NCBI RefSeq assembly: GCF_030864005.1
Contig: NZ_CP132976.1
Location: 2,418,001 to 2,482,000, forward strand
Direction of reading: 5' to 3'
DNA length: 64,000 nucleotides
DNA from: Achromobacter seleniivolatilans
GTDB taxonomy: Bacteria; Pseudomonadota; Gammaproteobacteria; Burkholderiales; Burkholderiaceae_B
Positions 38,426 through 47,743 of the stretch are shown one piece after another (the first letter of the stretch is position 1; each line of letters starts with the position of its first letter). Below the pieces are notes generated by a model. The model saw nothing but the letters and a program-made list of their open reading frames with translations. It was not told where the DNA came from and searched no databases. The position numbers were made by a program, and so were the translations under genes.

Positions 38426-39369
38426 GCATGATCGCGCCGCCACGGCGCCTGCCATTGGACGCCCTGGCTACCAGCGTCATGCTGGCCCTGTGCGTGTGCT
38501 GGGGTTTTCAGCAGATTGCGATCAAGCTGGTCGCCAGCGACATCGCGCCCATCATGCAGATCGGCTTGCGCTCGGCGTTCGCGGCGGTGGTGCTGGCGGT
38601 GGTGGTGGCCCGAAGCGAAGGGCTGCGAGCATTCAGCGACGGCACTGCCGTGCCCGGCCTGATCGTCGGATTGCTGTTCGCAGGTGAATTCTTGTTTGTG
38701 GCCCAAGGGCTGGTGTACACCACGGCCTCGCATATGTCGGTGTTTCTCTACACCGCGCCCATCTTTGCCGCGCTGGGCTTGCATTGGCTACTGCCCGAAG
38801 AACGCATGAAGCCGCTACAGTGGCTTGGCGTGGCCGTCGCGTTTTGCGGCATCGTCATTGCGTTTCTGGGTAAACCGGATCAAGCCGGTGATCATGCGGG
38901 CGCGCCGAACATGCTGCTGGGCGACGCGATGGGGCTGGCAGCCGGCCTGCTGTGGGGCGCAACAACCGTCGCCATCCGCAAGACCTCACTGTCCGAAGCC
39001 GCGCCAGCCAAGACCTTGCTCTATCAAATGGCCGTGGCGTCGATTGGCTTACTGGTGTTTGCCGTTGCCACGGGCCATCACGGCATCCGCTACACCCCGG
39101 CCGCGATTGCCAGCGTGGCGTTCCAGTCCGTGGTGGTTGCGCTGTCCAGTTATCTGGCGTGGTTCTGGCTGCTGCGCCGCTACCTGGCGTCGCGACTGTC
39201 GATTCTGTCGTTCATGACGCCCTTGTTCGGCGTCACGTTTGGCGTGCTGATTTTGGACGAACCGCTGGACAGCGGTTTCGTCATTGGCGCGGTGCTGGTG
39301 CTGGCCGGAATTACCCTGGTCAGCGGCGCGGAAATGGTCAGGGAATGGCTGCGTAAACGGCGCGGGTAG
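38422..39369 (+). CDS. DMT/EamA-family transporter (first copy)
   Basis: A 315-residue drug/metabolite transporter with about ten hydrophobic segments in two EamA repeats, about residues 15-150 and 165-300. The first ends with LHWLLPEERMKPLQWLGVAV and the second with LTFGVLILDEPLDSGFVIG-type signatures. Substrate unknown. The GTG at 38422 overlaps the thioredoxin stop; an ATG 6 bp later is equally possible. Confidence 0.9.
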   Translation: MSMIAPPRRLPLDALATSVMLALCVCWGFQQIAIKLVASDIAPIMQIGLRSAFAAVVLAVVVARSEGLRAFSDGTAVPGLIVGLLFAGEFLFVAQGLVYTTASHMSVFLYTAPIFAALGLHWLLPEERMKPLQWLGVAVAFCGIVIAFLGKPDQAGDHAGAPNMLLGDAMGLAAGLLWGATTVAIRKTSLSEAAPAKTLLYQMAVASIGLLVFAVATGHHGIRYTPAAIASVAFQSVVVALSSYLAWFWLLRRYLASRLSILSFMTPLFGVTFGVLILDEPLDSGFVIGAVLVLAGITLVSGAEMVREWLRKRRG

Positions 39370-39405
39370 TGCCAAACGGGCAGGCCGCTATCGCAGCCCT
39401 CTGCT

Positions 39406-40293
39406 TCACCGGCCGCGCCCTGCCCCTAGATTCAGCACGATCAATCCCGCGCCTGCCAGCACCAGCGAAAACCCCCACCAATCCGCCACGCCAGGGCGGT
39501 CGCCTACCAAAGCCATCGCCCCCAGCACACCCACCACAGGCACCATCAACGTCGTCAACGCCGCCACGGTTGCGCTGACGCGTTCGCTCAGCACGAACCA
39601 CAGCCAGTACGCCACTGCCGTGCCAAGCACAATGTGAAACGTCAGTGCACCGACCACCCGGGCATTCCAGCCCTGGGTCGGAAACGACTCGCCGGAAATC
39701 AGTACGCCGGCCAGCGCGCAGGATGCGCCAACAACGAGTTGCCAAGCCGTCACCACAATGCGATTGCCCTCGACCGGCCAACGCTTCAGATAGACCGTGC
39801 CAGCGGCCCAACCGAAGGCCGCGACCAGAGGAAAGATCAGCCCTTTCGTTGCCGCCAGATCATGGTCGGCAAAGACCGCATGCAATACCGGCCACGCCAG
39901 CACCGCCACGCCGCATCCCCCCAACAGCAGGGCAAGACTGCGCCGCCCATCCAGCCGTTCGCCCAGGAGCAGCCGCGCCAGCACCGCTGACATCATCGGC
40001 ATCGTGAAGGTCAGTACTGCCGCGCGCGAGGTGCTGGTGCTGAGTTGCGCCCAGGCCACCGCCAGATTGAACACGGCGACGGCAAGAATGCCGCCCACCA
40101 CAATGCCTGGCCAGGCGCTGCGCGGCGGCAACAGCGGCACGCGCTTGACGCGCGCCAGCAGCAGCAACAACAGCGCGCCGCTACCCAGCCCCAGCACACG
40201 TAGCGTGAACGGCGGGAAGATCGACAAGATGATCTTCACCGCCGGCCAGTTCAGCCCCCAGAACAGCGCCAGCGCAACCGGGATCAGGCGCAC
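39406..40293 (-). CDS. DMT/EamA-family transporter (second copy)
   Basis: A 295-residue ten-helix EamA-type transporter. Segments include ALFWGLNWPAVKIIL, the LLLGERLDGRRSLALLLGGC repeat end and a second repeat in the C-terminal half. It is convergent with the first DMT gene but not closely similar to it. It starts with GTG, overlapping the GNAT gene's 3' end by 10 bp, with AGGAAAAGG upstream inside that gene; co-translation is likely. Confidence 0.88.
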   Translation of the reverse strand: MRLIPVALALFWGLNWPAVKIILSIFPPFTLRVLGLGSGALLLLLLARVKRVPLLPPRSAWPGIVVGGILAVAVFNLAVAWAQLSTSTSRAAVLTFTMPMMSAVLARLLLGERLDGRRSLALLLGGCGVAVLAWPVLHAVFADHDLAATKGLIFPLVAAFGWAAGTVYLKRWPVEGNRIVVTAWQLVVGASCALAGVLISGESFPTQGWNARVVGALTFHIVLGTAVAYWLWFVLSERVSATVAALTTLMVPVVGVLGAMALVGDRPGVADWWGFSLVLAGAGLIVLNLGAGRGR

Positions 40294-41012
40294 GCGGCCT
40301 TTTCCTGGGCCGCCAGTTGCGCCAGTCCCGCACGTTGATTGCCGTCGGCGTCGAAATTGTCCGGGCTCAACCAGCGCTCATACGCCGCGCGCAACGCAGG
40401 CCATTCGCTGTCGATGATGGAAAACCAAGCCGTATCGCGGCTGCGGCCCTTATAGACCGTGGCCTGACGAAAAATGCCTTCGTACTGAAACCCCAGCCGG
40501 GCTGCGGCGGCGCGTGACGGCGCGTTCAGGCTGTCGCACTTCCATTCATAACGGCGGTAACCCAGTTCATCGAACGCACGGCGCATCAGCAGGAACTGCG
40601 CTTCGGTGGCGATACGAGTGCGCTTGAGCTGACGCGAAAACGACACGAAGCCGACTTCGATCACGCCATTGGCGGGATCGATGCGCATCAGCGCCAGCGT
40701 GCCGATGGCGCGCCCCGTCTGCAAGTCGATGATGGCGTGATGCAACGGGTCATTACCCGCCTGGGCGTTTTCGGCAAACTGCCGGTACGCCGCCTCGTTC
40801 GCGAACGGCCCAACACCCATATACGTCCAATCGCTGTCGTCCGGCGCCTGGCTGAACGCCTGGTACAGATCAGCCGCGTGCCGTTCAGCCGACAGCGGTT
40901 CCAACCGGCAATAACGGCCGACGGCAGGCGTCAACGGCGGACGCGGACGAGCGGTCCAGCCGGACAGTTCAGGGCCAATGGGTTGTTCAAAAGCGTTGGT
41001 GCGGGGTTGCAT
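40284..41012 (-). CDS. GNAT-family N-acetyltransferase (RimJ/RimL type)
   Basis: A 242-residue acetyltransferase. The acetyl-CoA region lies around IGTLALMRIDPANGVIEVGF and LKRTRIATEAQFLLMRRAF, followed by KCDSLNAPSRAAAARLGFQYEG. This matches the RimJ/RimL-like group acting on proteins or small amines. The start at MQPRTN follows GAGG, 9-10 bp upstream. It is divergent from the MocR regulator across a 122-bp gap containing a matched palindrome, and is probably in that regulator's control. Confidence 0.9.
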   Translation of the reverse strand: MQPRTNAFEQPIGPELSGWTARPRPPLTPAVGRYCRLEPLSAERHAADLYQAFSQAPDDSDWTYMGVGPFANEAAYRQFAENAQAGNDPLHHAIIDLQTGRAIGTLALMRIDPANGVIEVGFVSFSRQLKRTRIATEAQFLLMRRAFDELGYRRYEWKCDSLNAPSRAAAARLGFQYEGIFRQATVYKGRSRDTAWFSIIDSEWPALRAAYERWLSPDNFDADGNQRAGLAQLAAQEKAACA

Positions 41013-41087
41013 GCGACGAAACCTCATCCTGGTTGGCGTGCGCCACGAACAAAGCAGGCGCAAATTGCATACCCTCACAATATCGGA

Positions 41088-41115
41088 ATCGTGGCATCAT
41101 AAAAAGCACCACGAT
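41088..41115. promoter_or_regulatory. Candidate MocR operator
   Basis: ATCGTGG at 41088-41094 and CCACGAT at 41109-41115 form an inverted repeat with centres 21 bp apart, two helical turns. It lies just upstream of the MocR start (41135) in the divergent GNAT/MocR gap. Such spacing fits a dimeric GntR-type regulator. Confidence 0.5.
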
Positions 41116-41134
41116 CCTTAGAATTAATAGGGCC

Positions 41135-42640
41135 ATGATTGATGCCACCCCGGCCGCGCCCGGCCTTCCTACGGACAATGCCGCCCTGCTGACCAGCCCG
41201 CTCGCGCGCGGTCCGGGTGCGCTGCCCCGCCAGCGCCAACTGATCCAACGTTTAAAGCAAGCCATTCTAGCGGGGCAGTTGCCGGCCGGAGGCAAGCTGC
41301 CGTCATCCCGCGCCTTGTCCGAAGACCTGGACATCTCGCGCAACACGGTGCTCATCGCCTACGAACAATTGACGGCCGAGGGATATGTCATTGCCGACCG
41401 CCAAGGCACTCGCGTGGCCCCACTATCAGCCAGCGCCAGCCACGCGGCAAAACGCGCCGAGTCTGCGCCCGCGCCCCCCTCGTTCACAGCCAAGCGGCTG
41501 TCGCGCATTCTGTCCACGCGCTACCCGCACGATGGCTCGCTGCCGATGACCCCGGGCACGCCGGCGTTGACCCAGTTCCCCATCAACGCCTGGCGCCGGG
41601 CGCAAGACCGGGCGCTGCAAGCTGCCCCCGCCACCACGCTGGGTTATGGGCATCCGGTGGGTGAACCCGCGTTGCGCGAGGCCATCGCGCAGTACCTGCG
41701 CGTGTCCCGCGGGGTGCGCTGCGATGCGTCGCGCATCGTCATCACCGAAGGCGCTCAGGGCGCGCTGGCCCTGTGCGTGCAACTGCTGACCAATCCCGGC
41801 GACACGGCCTGGCTGGAAGACCCCGGCTACCGTGGCGCCAAGGCGGCGTTCCATGCCGGCGACCTGAACGTCGTGGCCATGCGGGTGGACGCCGACGGCA
41901 TCGTCATCCCCGAAGAGGCCTGGCAAAAATACCCGCCCCGTCTGATCCAGACGACTCCGTCGCACCAATACCCCACCGGCGCCGTGCTATCGGTGACTCG
42001 CCGCCTGGATTTGATCGAACGCGCGCGCCGGGCCGGCGCCTGGATCATTGAAGACGACTACGACAGCGAATTCCGCCACCAGGGCGAACCCATCGCCGCG
42101 ATGCAGGGGCTGCTGCCCGATGCGCCCGTGCTGTATGTCGGCACGTTCAGCAAAACGATGTTCCCTGCCCTGCGGCTGGGTTTTCTGGTGCTGCCCGAAG
42201 CGATATCGTCGCAAGCCATGCCGTCGGTGATTGAATTGCTGCGCGGCGGCCACCGGCTGGAACAGCTGACCATGGCCGCATTCATCGAAAACGGCCAGTT
42301 TTCGCGCCACCTGGGCCGCATGCGGCGCCTCTACCGCGAGCGTCAAAGCGCTTTGCGCGACGCGTTGGCCACCTATCTGGAAATAGACCACGAGGTGTTG
42401 GGCGGCCACAGCGGCCTGCATCTGACGGTGCGCCTGCCGCCCGAGTTCAGCGACACCGCAATCGTGGAACGGGCTCGCCAGCTAGGCATGAATCCAAGCC
42501 CCTTGTCGACGTTCGCAACGACGCCGCTGGCGGAAGACAATGGTTTGGTGATTGGGTATGGGAACACCGCAGGCGAGCGGTTTCCGGCCTTGATCAGCCG
42601 GATTCGTGACGTGGCCCGGCAGCTGCCGAAAATACGCTGA
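41135..42640 (+). CDS. MocR/PdxR-type regulator (GntR HTH fused to aminotransferase domain)
   Basis: A 501-residue fusion. The GntR winged HTH occupies about residues 35-100 (PSSRALSEDLDISRNTVLIA) and a PLP-dependent class I aminotransferase-like domain follows from about 130. The PLP Lys segment is YVGTFSKTMFPALRLGFLV and the binding Asp is in IIEDDYDSEFRH. MocR regulators sense PLP or amino compounds. The start at MIDATP is chosen because the upstream ORF extension lies in the promoter palindrome. It is divergent from GNAT and its 3' end overlaps the convergent LysR by 47 bp. Confidence 0.93.
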   Translation: MIDATPAAPGLPTDNAALLTSPLARGPGALPRQRQLIQRLKQAILAGQLPAGGKLPSSRALSEDLDISRNTVLIAYEQLTAEGYVIADRQGTRVAPLSASASHAAKRAESAPAPPSFTAKRLSRILSTRYPHDGSLPMTPGTPALTQFPINAWRRAQDRALQAAPATTLGYGHPVGEPALREAIAQYLRVSRGVRCDASRIVITEGAQGALALCVQLLTNPGDTAWLEDPGYRGAKAAFHAGDLNVVAMRVDADGIVIPEEAWQKYPPRLIQTTPSHQYPTGAVLSVTRRLDLIERARRAGAWIIEDDYDSEFRHQGEPIAAMQGLLPDAPVLYVGTFSKTMFPALRLGFLVLPEAISSQAMPSVIELLRGGHRLEQLTMAAFIENGQFSRHLGRMRRLYRERQSALRDALATYLEIDHEVLGGHSGLHLTVRLPPEFSDTAIVERARQLGMNPSPLSTFATTPLAEDNGLVIGYGNTAGERFPALISRIRDVARQLPKIR

Positions 42641-43604
42641 CAGCCGCATTGGAGTCTGCGCTGCCAGTCCCTTCGTCCGGCTCCAACGGCAAAACCTGAA
42701 ACACCCCAGCGCCTGCTCGTTCCAACATCGCTTGCAGAATTCGCCGTGTCAATTCCGGCACCAGCGGATGCGGCGCCTGCCCGCCAAGCGTGGCCATACC
42801 CAGGTAATAGTCGATCTGCGGGCGGAACGGACGGCACTGAATGCCCATGTCGCGGCACAGATGTGCAAACAAGCCGTTCACAATCGATACACCCAGTCCG
42901 CGCGCGACCAGTCTGCAAGCCATTTCCACGGAATGCACCTCAGCGCGTATCTGCGGCATCATGCGCACCTGCCGAAACACCTGGTCAATCTGGTGACGCA
43001 ATGAGCGCTGGCGTCCCAGCAGCACCAGGTCTTCGCCGATCAGGTCGGCAGACGAGATGGTCTCTTGCACCAGCAGGGGGTGATCCGGGGGCAGAATGCA
43101 CACGGCCTCGGTGGCCAGCCGCAACACCATGCTCAGACCGGAATTCATGGGTGGCGACCGCACCAGCGCGACGTCGGCCTCGCGGCCCAGCACCGCGGCC
43201 TCGCTGGTTTCGTAGGTGCCCACCAGAACCTCCAAAGCCACATCGGGAAAATCAGACAGAAATACCTCGGCCACCTGTGGCATGACCGTCTGCGCGACCG
43301 TGCTGGGCAACTGCACACGAATCAGCGTGCGACGCAAACCACCCAGCCGCAACTGGTTCACATGGCGATGCAGAGACTCCGCATCCGCAATCATGTTCTG
43401 CACATCCGGCAGCAACGCCTCGGCCTCGTTGGTTGGATGCAAGCGCCCCTTTCTGCGCACGAACAGTTGCACGCCCAAGTCTTGCTCAAACTGGCTCAAC
43501 AAACGGCTGATAGCGGGTTGGGACGTGCCAAGCCGCTGCGCCGCCTCGATGGTGGAACCTGCGGTCATGAAGGCAAGAAAAGCCTCTAGCTGTTTGAAGT
43601 TCAT
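42594..43604 (-). CDS. LysR-family regulator of the adjacent peptide-transport operon
   Basis: A 336-residue LysR regulator. The HTH is at about residues 15-40 (TAGSTIEAAQRLGTSQPAIS) and the effector domain runs to about 300. The C-terminal ~35 residues are an extra tail overlapping the MocR 3' end. It is divergent from the ABC permease gene with a 222-bp gap to the small leader ORF, the usual position for an autoregulated LysR activator. The start is at MNFKQL, where the DNA-binding domain begins. Confidence 0.92.
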   Translation of the reverse strand: MNFKQLEAFLAFMTAGSTIEAAQRLGTSQPAISRLLSQFEQDLGVQLFVRRKGRLHPTNEAEALLPDVQNMIADAESLHRHVNQLRLGGLRRTLIRVQLPSTVAQTVMPQVAEVFLSDFPDVALEVLVGTYETSEAAVLGREADVALVRSPPMNSGLSMVLRLATEAVCILPPDHPLLVQETISSADLIGEDLVLLGRQRSLRHQIDQVFRQVRMMPQIRAEVHSVEMACRLVARGLGVSIVNGLFAHLCRDMGIQCRPFRPQIDYYLGMATLGGQAPHPLVPELTRRILQAMLERAGAGVFQVLPLEPDEGTGSADSNAAVSVFSAAAGPRHESG

Positions 43605-43733
43605 TTGTCTCTTGGGGTTACGGTGTCGCGCAGTGCGGCAGGCCATGGCCACCCGCACTAGGGTTAACACCAAATCTCTCTCAAATCACATAGCCGCATG
43701 CGCGCTTCACATACGGTTGCCAGCCTTGCGCGA

Positions 43734-43772
43734 TGAATAGAACATTCGGTCAACCCGGATTCTCGCTATTCA
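43734..43772. promoter_or_regulatory. Inverted repeat in the LysR/ABC-operon divergent region
   Basis: TGAATAG at 43734-43740 and CTATTCA at 43766-43772 form a perfect 7-bp inverted repeat with 32-bp centre spacing (about three helical turns). It sits between the LysR start and the ABC operon's leader ORF, a plausible site for LysR binding. Confidence 0.4.
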
Positions 43773-43826
43773 CGAACCCGTAATCAATACGCGATACCGC
43801 CGATCTGCTTCGGCAAGGAGCTCCAG

Positions 43827-43874
43827 ATGCGCACCCCACCCTTTCGTGATTCCTGTCGCCGCCACTCGCCATGA
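43827..43874 (+). CDS. 15-codon upstream ORF coupled to the ABC permease
   Basis: A short reading frame, MRTPPFRDSCRRHSP, begins at 43827 after a near-consensus AAGGAG at 43815-43820 (6-bp spacing). It ends with TGA at 43872-43874, overlapping the permease ATG at 43871 (ATGA). The permease itself has no ribosome binding site in front of it. This is the arrangement of a translational-coupling leader: ribosomes load at the small ORF and restart at the permease. The Pro/Arg-rich peptide might also act as a sensing leader. It is too short for family comparison. Confidence 0.55.
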   Translation: MRTPPFRDSCRRHSP

Positions 43875-44845
43875 CCGCCTTCATTATCCGTCGGCTCTGC
43901 CAGAGCATTGTGATACTGGCGCTGACCTCGCTGATTGTGTTTGCCGGCGTCTACGCCATCGGTGACCCCATCGAGATCCTGGTGCCCGCCGACGCGTCGC
44001 AAGCTGAAATCGCGCAGGCCGTCAGTTCGCTGGGGCTTGATTTACCCCTGTATCAGCAGTATTTGAAATTCGTTGGGAACGCGCTGCACGGTGATCTGGG
44101 AAATTCCTTTGTCTTCAATCAGCCCGCCATCCAGCTCATTCTGCAACGCCTGCCCGCCACCCTTGAGCTGGCATTCGTTGCGTTGCTGTTGGCGCTGATC
44201 ATTGGTTTGCCGCTGGGGCTCGTCGCCGGATTGAAGCCGGACTCGGCGCTGGACCGCAGCATCATGGCGGGATCTATTCTGGGATTCAGCCTGCCGAATT
44301 TCTGGCAGGGCATCATGCTGGTGCTGATCTTCTCGGTGACGCTGGGCTGGTTGCCATCGACCGGTCGCGGCCCCACGGGCGAACTGTTAGGCATGCGCTC
44401 AAGCCTGGCCTCTTGGGATGGCATCCGCCACCTGATCCTGCCCGCACTGAATCTGGCGCTGTTCAAGATCGCGCTGATCGTGCGCCTGACCCGCAGCGGC
44501 GTACGCGAAACGATGCCATTGGACTACGTGAAATTCGCACGCGCCAAGGGTCTGCGAGAGTCGCGCGTGATCTTCATACATGTGCTCAAGAACATCATGA
44601 TCCCGATTGTGACGGTCGTGGGCATGGAGTTCGGGTCGCTGATTGCATTCGCCACGGTGACCGAAACCATATTCGCTTGGCCAGGCGTCGGCAAACTGAT
44701 CATCGACAGCATCATGAAGCTGGACCGCCCCGTTGTGGTCGCCTATCTGCTGATCGTTGTCACCATGTTCATCGTGCTGAACCTGCTGGTGGACATCATT
44801 TATTCCGTCCTGGACCCCCGCGTCCGCGTGGGAGCTTCCGAATGA
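43871..44845 (+). CDS. Peptide-type ABC transporter permease (DppB-like)
   Basis: A 324-residue inner-membrane permease. The first membrane segment is at about residues 9-29, then five more after a periplasmic loop. The EAA-type cytoplasmic loop is in DYVKFARAKGLRESRVIFIHVLKN, split here as DYVKFARAKG and HVLKN. It belongs to the dipeptide/oligopeptide/nickel permease family (DppB-like). First transporter gene of the operon; its start overlaps the leader ORF stop, and its own stop overlaps the next start (ATGA). Confidence 0.93.
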   Translation: MTAFIIRRLCQSIVILALTSLIVFAGVYAIGDPIEILVPADASQAEIAQAVSSLGLDLPLYQQYLKFVGNALHGDLGNSFVFNQPAIQLILQRLPATLELAFVALLLALIIGLPLGLVAGLKPDSALDRSIMAGSILGFSLPNFWQGIMLVLIFSVTLGWLPSTGRGPTGELLGMRSSLASWDGIRHLILPALNLALFKIALIVRLTRSGVRETMPLDYVKFARAKGLRESRVIFIHVLKNIMIPIVTVVGMEFGSLIAFATVTETIFAWPGVGKLIIDSIMKLDRPVVVAYLLIVVTMFIVLNLLVDIIYSVLDPRVRVGASE

Positions 44846-45750
44846 AGAACCGCTCGTTGAAGATTGGCCTGCCCAGTCGCGACACCACATTCGGTCAGGC
44901 CGTGCATGGCGTGCTGGACAGCCGCCCCGCCACCATCGCCGCCGCAATCTTCCTGCTGCTGGTACTGGCCGCCATTCTGGCTCCGTGGATCGCGCCCCAG
45001 AACCCCTACGACCTGGCAGCCATCACCATTCTGGACGGCCGAATGGCGCCTGGCAGCCAGGGCGTCTATGGCGATATGTATTGGGCGGGCACCGACGCCC
45101 AAGGACGCGACATGCTGTCGGCCATGATGTATGGCTTGCGCACAAGCTTGAGCGTGGGCGTGTTGAGCGGACTGTTTGCCATGGCCGTAGGCACCGTCCT
45201 GGGACTGACCGCCGCCTATTTCGGCGGCCGTATCGATGCGTTGATCATGCGTCTGGTGGACCTGATGCTGGGCTTTCCCACCATTCTCGTCGCGCTGATG
45301 ATGCTGGCTATTCTGGGCCAAGGCGTAGACAAGGTGATCCTGGCGCTGGTGGTTGTGCAATGGGCCTACTTTGCACGCGCCGTGCGCGCCACCGCTGTCG
45401 TCGAACGCCGCAAGGAATACATGGAAGCCGCGCTGTGCCTGGGCCTGAGCCACCGCCGGGCGCTGTTCTCGCAACTGCTGCCCAACTGCATCCCGCCAGT
45501 CATCGTCATTGCAATGATTCAAACGGCCAACGCGATCGCCGCCGAGGCCACGCTGAGCTTTCTGGGCATTGGTCTGCCCGTCACCGAACCGTCGCTGGGC
45601 TTGCTGATTGCAAACGGCTACCAGCAGATGTTGGCCGGCCTGTACTGGATCAGCGTGTTCCCTGGCGTGTTGCTGCTGACCGTGGTCTTCACCATGAACA
45701 TCGTGGGCGACCGTGTCCGCGAGGCGCTGAACCCGCGCCTGCAGAAATAG
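44842..45750 (+). CDS. Peptide-type ABC transporter permease (DppC-like)
   Basis: A 302-residue permease. An N-terminal membrane segment is at about residues 33-52, followed by the OppC-type region WAGTDAQGRDMLSAMMYGLR and five more segments. The EAA-loop contact appears as EYMEAALCLGLSHRRALFSQ. It pairs with the DppB-like subunit as the transmembrane channel. The start ATG overlaps the upstream stop; a longer in-frame reading has no start signal. Confidence 0.93.
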   Translation: MKNRSLKIGLPSRDTTFGQAVHGVLDSRPATIAAAIFLLLVLAAILAPWIAPQNPYDLAAITILDGRMAPGSQGVYGDMYWAGTDAQGRDMLSAMMYGLRTSLSVGVLSGLFAMAVGTVLGLTAAYFGGRIDALIMRLVDLMLGFPTILVALMMLAILGQGVDKVILALVVVQWAYFARAVRATAVVERRKEYMEAALCLGLSHRRALFSQLLPNCIPPVIVIAMIQTANAIAAEATLSFLGIGLPVTEPSLGLLIANGYQQMLAGLYWISVFPGVLLLTVVFTMNIVGDRVREALNPRLQK

Positions 45751-45758
45751 GAAGCCTT

Positions 45759-46742
45759 ATGACTTCACCAACTCCTACGCTTTCTGTGCGCAACCTGCGT
45801 ACCTGGTTTCACACCAGGGCGGGCGTGGTGCGCGCAGTCGATGACGTGAGCTTTGATGTCCATCCAGGAGAAATCCTGGGTCTGGTGGGCGAATCAGGCT
45901 CTGGAAAATCCATCACCGGCTTCTCAATACTCGGTTTGATCGACCCGCCGGGCCGCATCGACTGCGGGCAAATCCTGTTCAAAGGCACTGACCTGGCGAC
46001 CCTGACCAGGCAAGAGTTGCGGCAGCTGCGCGGCAATCGTATCGCCATGGTGTTTCAGGACCCCATGATGACGTTGAACCCGGTTTTCCGCATCGAAACC
46101 CAAATGATCGAAACCGTTCGCACGCATGAACGTTGCAGCCACAAAGCGGCATGGGCGCGGGCGCGCGACACCTTGGCGGCGGTCGGCATACCGTCGCCAG
46201 CCGAACGATTGAAAGCCTATCCGCATCAGTTGTCGGGCGGCATGCGCCAACGCGTGGCCATTGCGATCGCTATGCTGCACAAGCCGGACCTGATCATCGC
46301 CGACGAACCCACAACCGCGCTGGACGTGACCATCCAAGCGCAGATCCTGGCTGAAATGCAAAAGCTCTGCGCCGAAACCGGAACAGCCATGGTCTGGGTC
46401 AGTCATGACCTGGCAGTTGTGGCCGGGCTGGCGGACCGCGTCTGCGTCATGTACGCAGGGCGCGTGGTGGAGTCAGGAGACACCGACAGCATCCTGGACT
46501 ATCCGCAGCATCCTTACACCATCGGCCTGATCGGTTCGGTGCCCAGCAATGAACACATGGGTGACCGTCTATATCAGATTCCCGGCATGGCGCCGTCGCC
46601 GTTGGCTCTGCCCGCTGGCTGCGCCTTCAATCCCCGCTGCGCGCACGCGACCGACCGCTGCCGCAGCGAACAGCCGCCCATCGCTGCCGACGGCAACCGC
46701 ACACACCGGTGCTTTCACCCCCAGACAGGAGCCCTCTTGTGA
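45759..46742 (+). CDS. Peptide-type ABC transporter ATP-binding protein (DppD-like)
   Basis: A 327-residue ATPase. Walker A is VGESGSGKS, the Q-loop is [13 protein letters not shown], the ABC signature is [14 protein letters not shown], Walker B is [14 protein letters not shown] and the switch His is in WVSHDLAVV. The C-terminal oligopeptide-transporter extension is present ([15 protein letters not shown]), with Cys residues that in some relatives bind an Fe-S cluster. It begins 8 bp after the permease stop. Confidence 0.95.
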   Translation: MTSPTPTLSVRNLRTWFHTRAGVVRAVDDVSFDVHPGEILGLVGESGSGKSITGFSILGLIDPPGRIDCGQILFKGTDLATLTRQELRQLRGNRIAMVFQDPMMTLNPVFRIETQMIETVRTHERCSHKAAWARARDTLAAVGIPSPAERLKAYPHQLSGGMRQRVAIAIAMLHKPDLIIADEPTTALDVTIQAQILAEMQKLCAETGTAMVWVSHDLAVVAGLADRVCVMYAGRVVESGDTDSILDYPQHPYTIGLIGSVPSNEHMGDRLYQIPGMAPSPLALPAGCAFNPRCAHATDRCRSEQPPIAADGNRTHRCFHPQTGALL

Positions 46743-47743
46743 ACGCGCCGATCCTGATGCAAGCCCGCCAAGTATCGCGCTTGTTCGTCAAACGACCTGA
46801 TTACGCCGAGCGCCTGGCGGGCTGGCTAGGCGCCACCGTGAATTCCCACACCGTCCACGCGGTGGATCGCGTCGACCTCACCATCCATCAAGGCGAAGTC
46901 GTGGGATTGGTGGGCGAATCGGGCTGCGGAAAGTCCACCCTGGGCCGTGTGTTGGCAGGCATCTTGCCCGCCACCTCGGGGTCCATCCAGACACCCGCGG
47001 GCGAGTTGCGCAGCCTGACCGGGCGGGCCGCTCACACCCAGCGCATGGCCACGCAGATGATCTTTCAAGACCCGATGTCGTCGCTGAATCCGCGCAAACG
47101 GGTACGCGACATCATCGGTGAAGCCCCATTGGCCAACCGCATCATCGCTCGGGGCGACTATGACAACTACGTGATCGACGTCATGCGTCGCGTGGGCCTG
47201 GACCCCGACTACCGCAACCGCTTTCCGCATCAGTTCTCGGGCGGGCAGCGCCAACGTATCGGCATCGGCCGCGCCTTGGCTGTGAAACCCGAATTCCTGA
47301 TTTGCGATGAATCCATCGCAGCGCTCGATGTCTCCATCCAAGCGCAGATTTTGAATTTGTTCATGGACCTGCGCCAGGATCTTGGTCTGACCTACCTGTT
47401 CATCAGCCATGACCTGGGCGTGGTTCAGCGCATCAGCGACCGCACCGTCATCATGTATCTCGGCCGCATCGTGGAATCCGGCCCCACAGCCGAGGTCTTC
47501 ACAACGCCTCGCCATCCTTATACGCAGGCGCTGCTGGAGGAAGTACCGCGTTTGTCGAATCGCAAGCGGCGCTTTCATGCCATCACGGGCGAGATTCCTT
47601 CCCCATTAAATCCGCCGGCCGGCTGTCATTTTCATCCTCGCTGCCCGCGCGCGATCGCCCAGTGCAAGACACAGGCTCCCGCACTGCAAGCCGTTGCCTC
47701 CGGCCACCAGGCCGCATGCCATCTACTTGACGGGCAGGCATGA
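46739..47743 (+). CDS. Peptide-type ABC transporter ATP-binding protein (DppF-like)
   Basis: A 334-residue second ATPase. Walker A is VGESGCGKS, the Q-loop IFQDPMSSLNPRKRV, signature FSGGQRQRIGIGRAL, Walker B FLICDESIAALDVS and switch His FISHDLGVV. The C-terminal Cys-rich extension is also present (GCHFHPRCPRAIAQC). It starts with GTG, which overlaps the previous stop (GTGA), with CAGGAG upstream. It forms the ATPase heterodimer with the DppD-like protein. Confidence 0.94.
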   Translation: MNAPILMQARQVSRLFVKRPDYAERLAGWLGATVNSHTVHAVDRVDLTIHQGEVVGLVGESGCGKSTLGRVLAGILPATSGSIQTPAGELRSLTGRAAHTQRMATQMIFQDPMSSLNPRKRVRDIIGEAPLANRIIARGDYDNYVIDVMRRVGLDPDYRNRFPHQFSGGQRQRIGIGRALAVKPEFLICDESIAALDVSIQAQILNLFMDLRQDLGLTYLFISHDLGVVQRISDRTVIMYLGRIVESGPTAEVFTTPRHPYTQALLEEVPRLSNRKRRFHAITGEIPSPLNPPAGCHFHPRCPRAIAQCKTQAPALQAVASGHQAACHLLDGQA

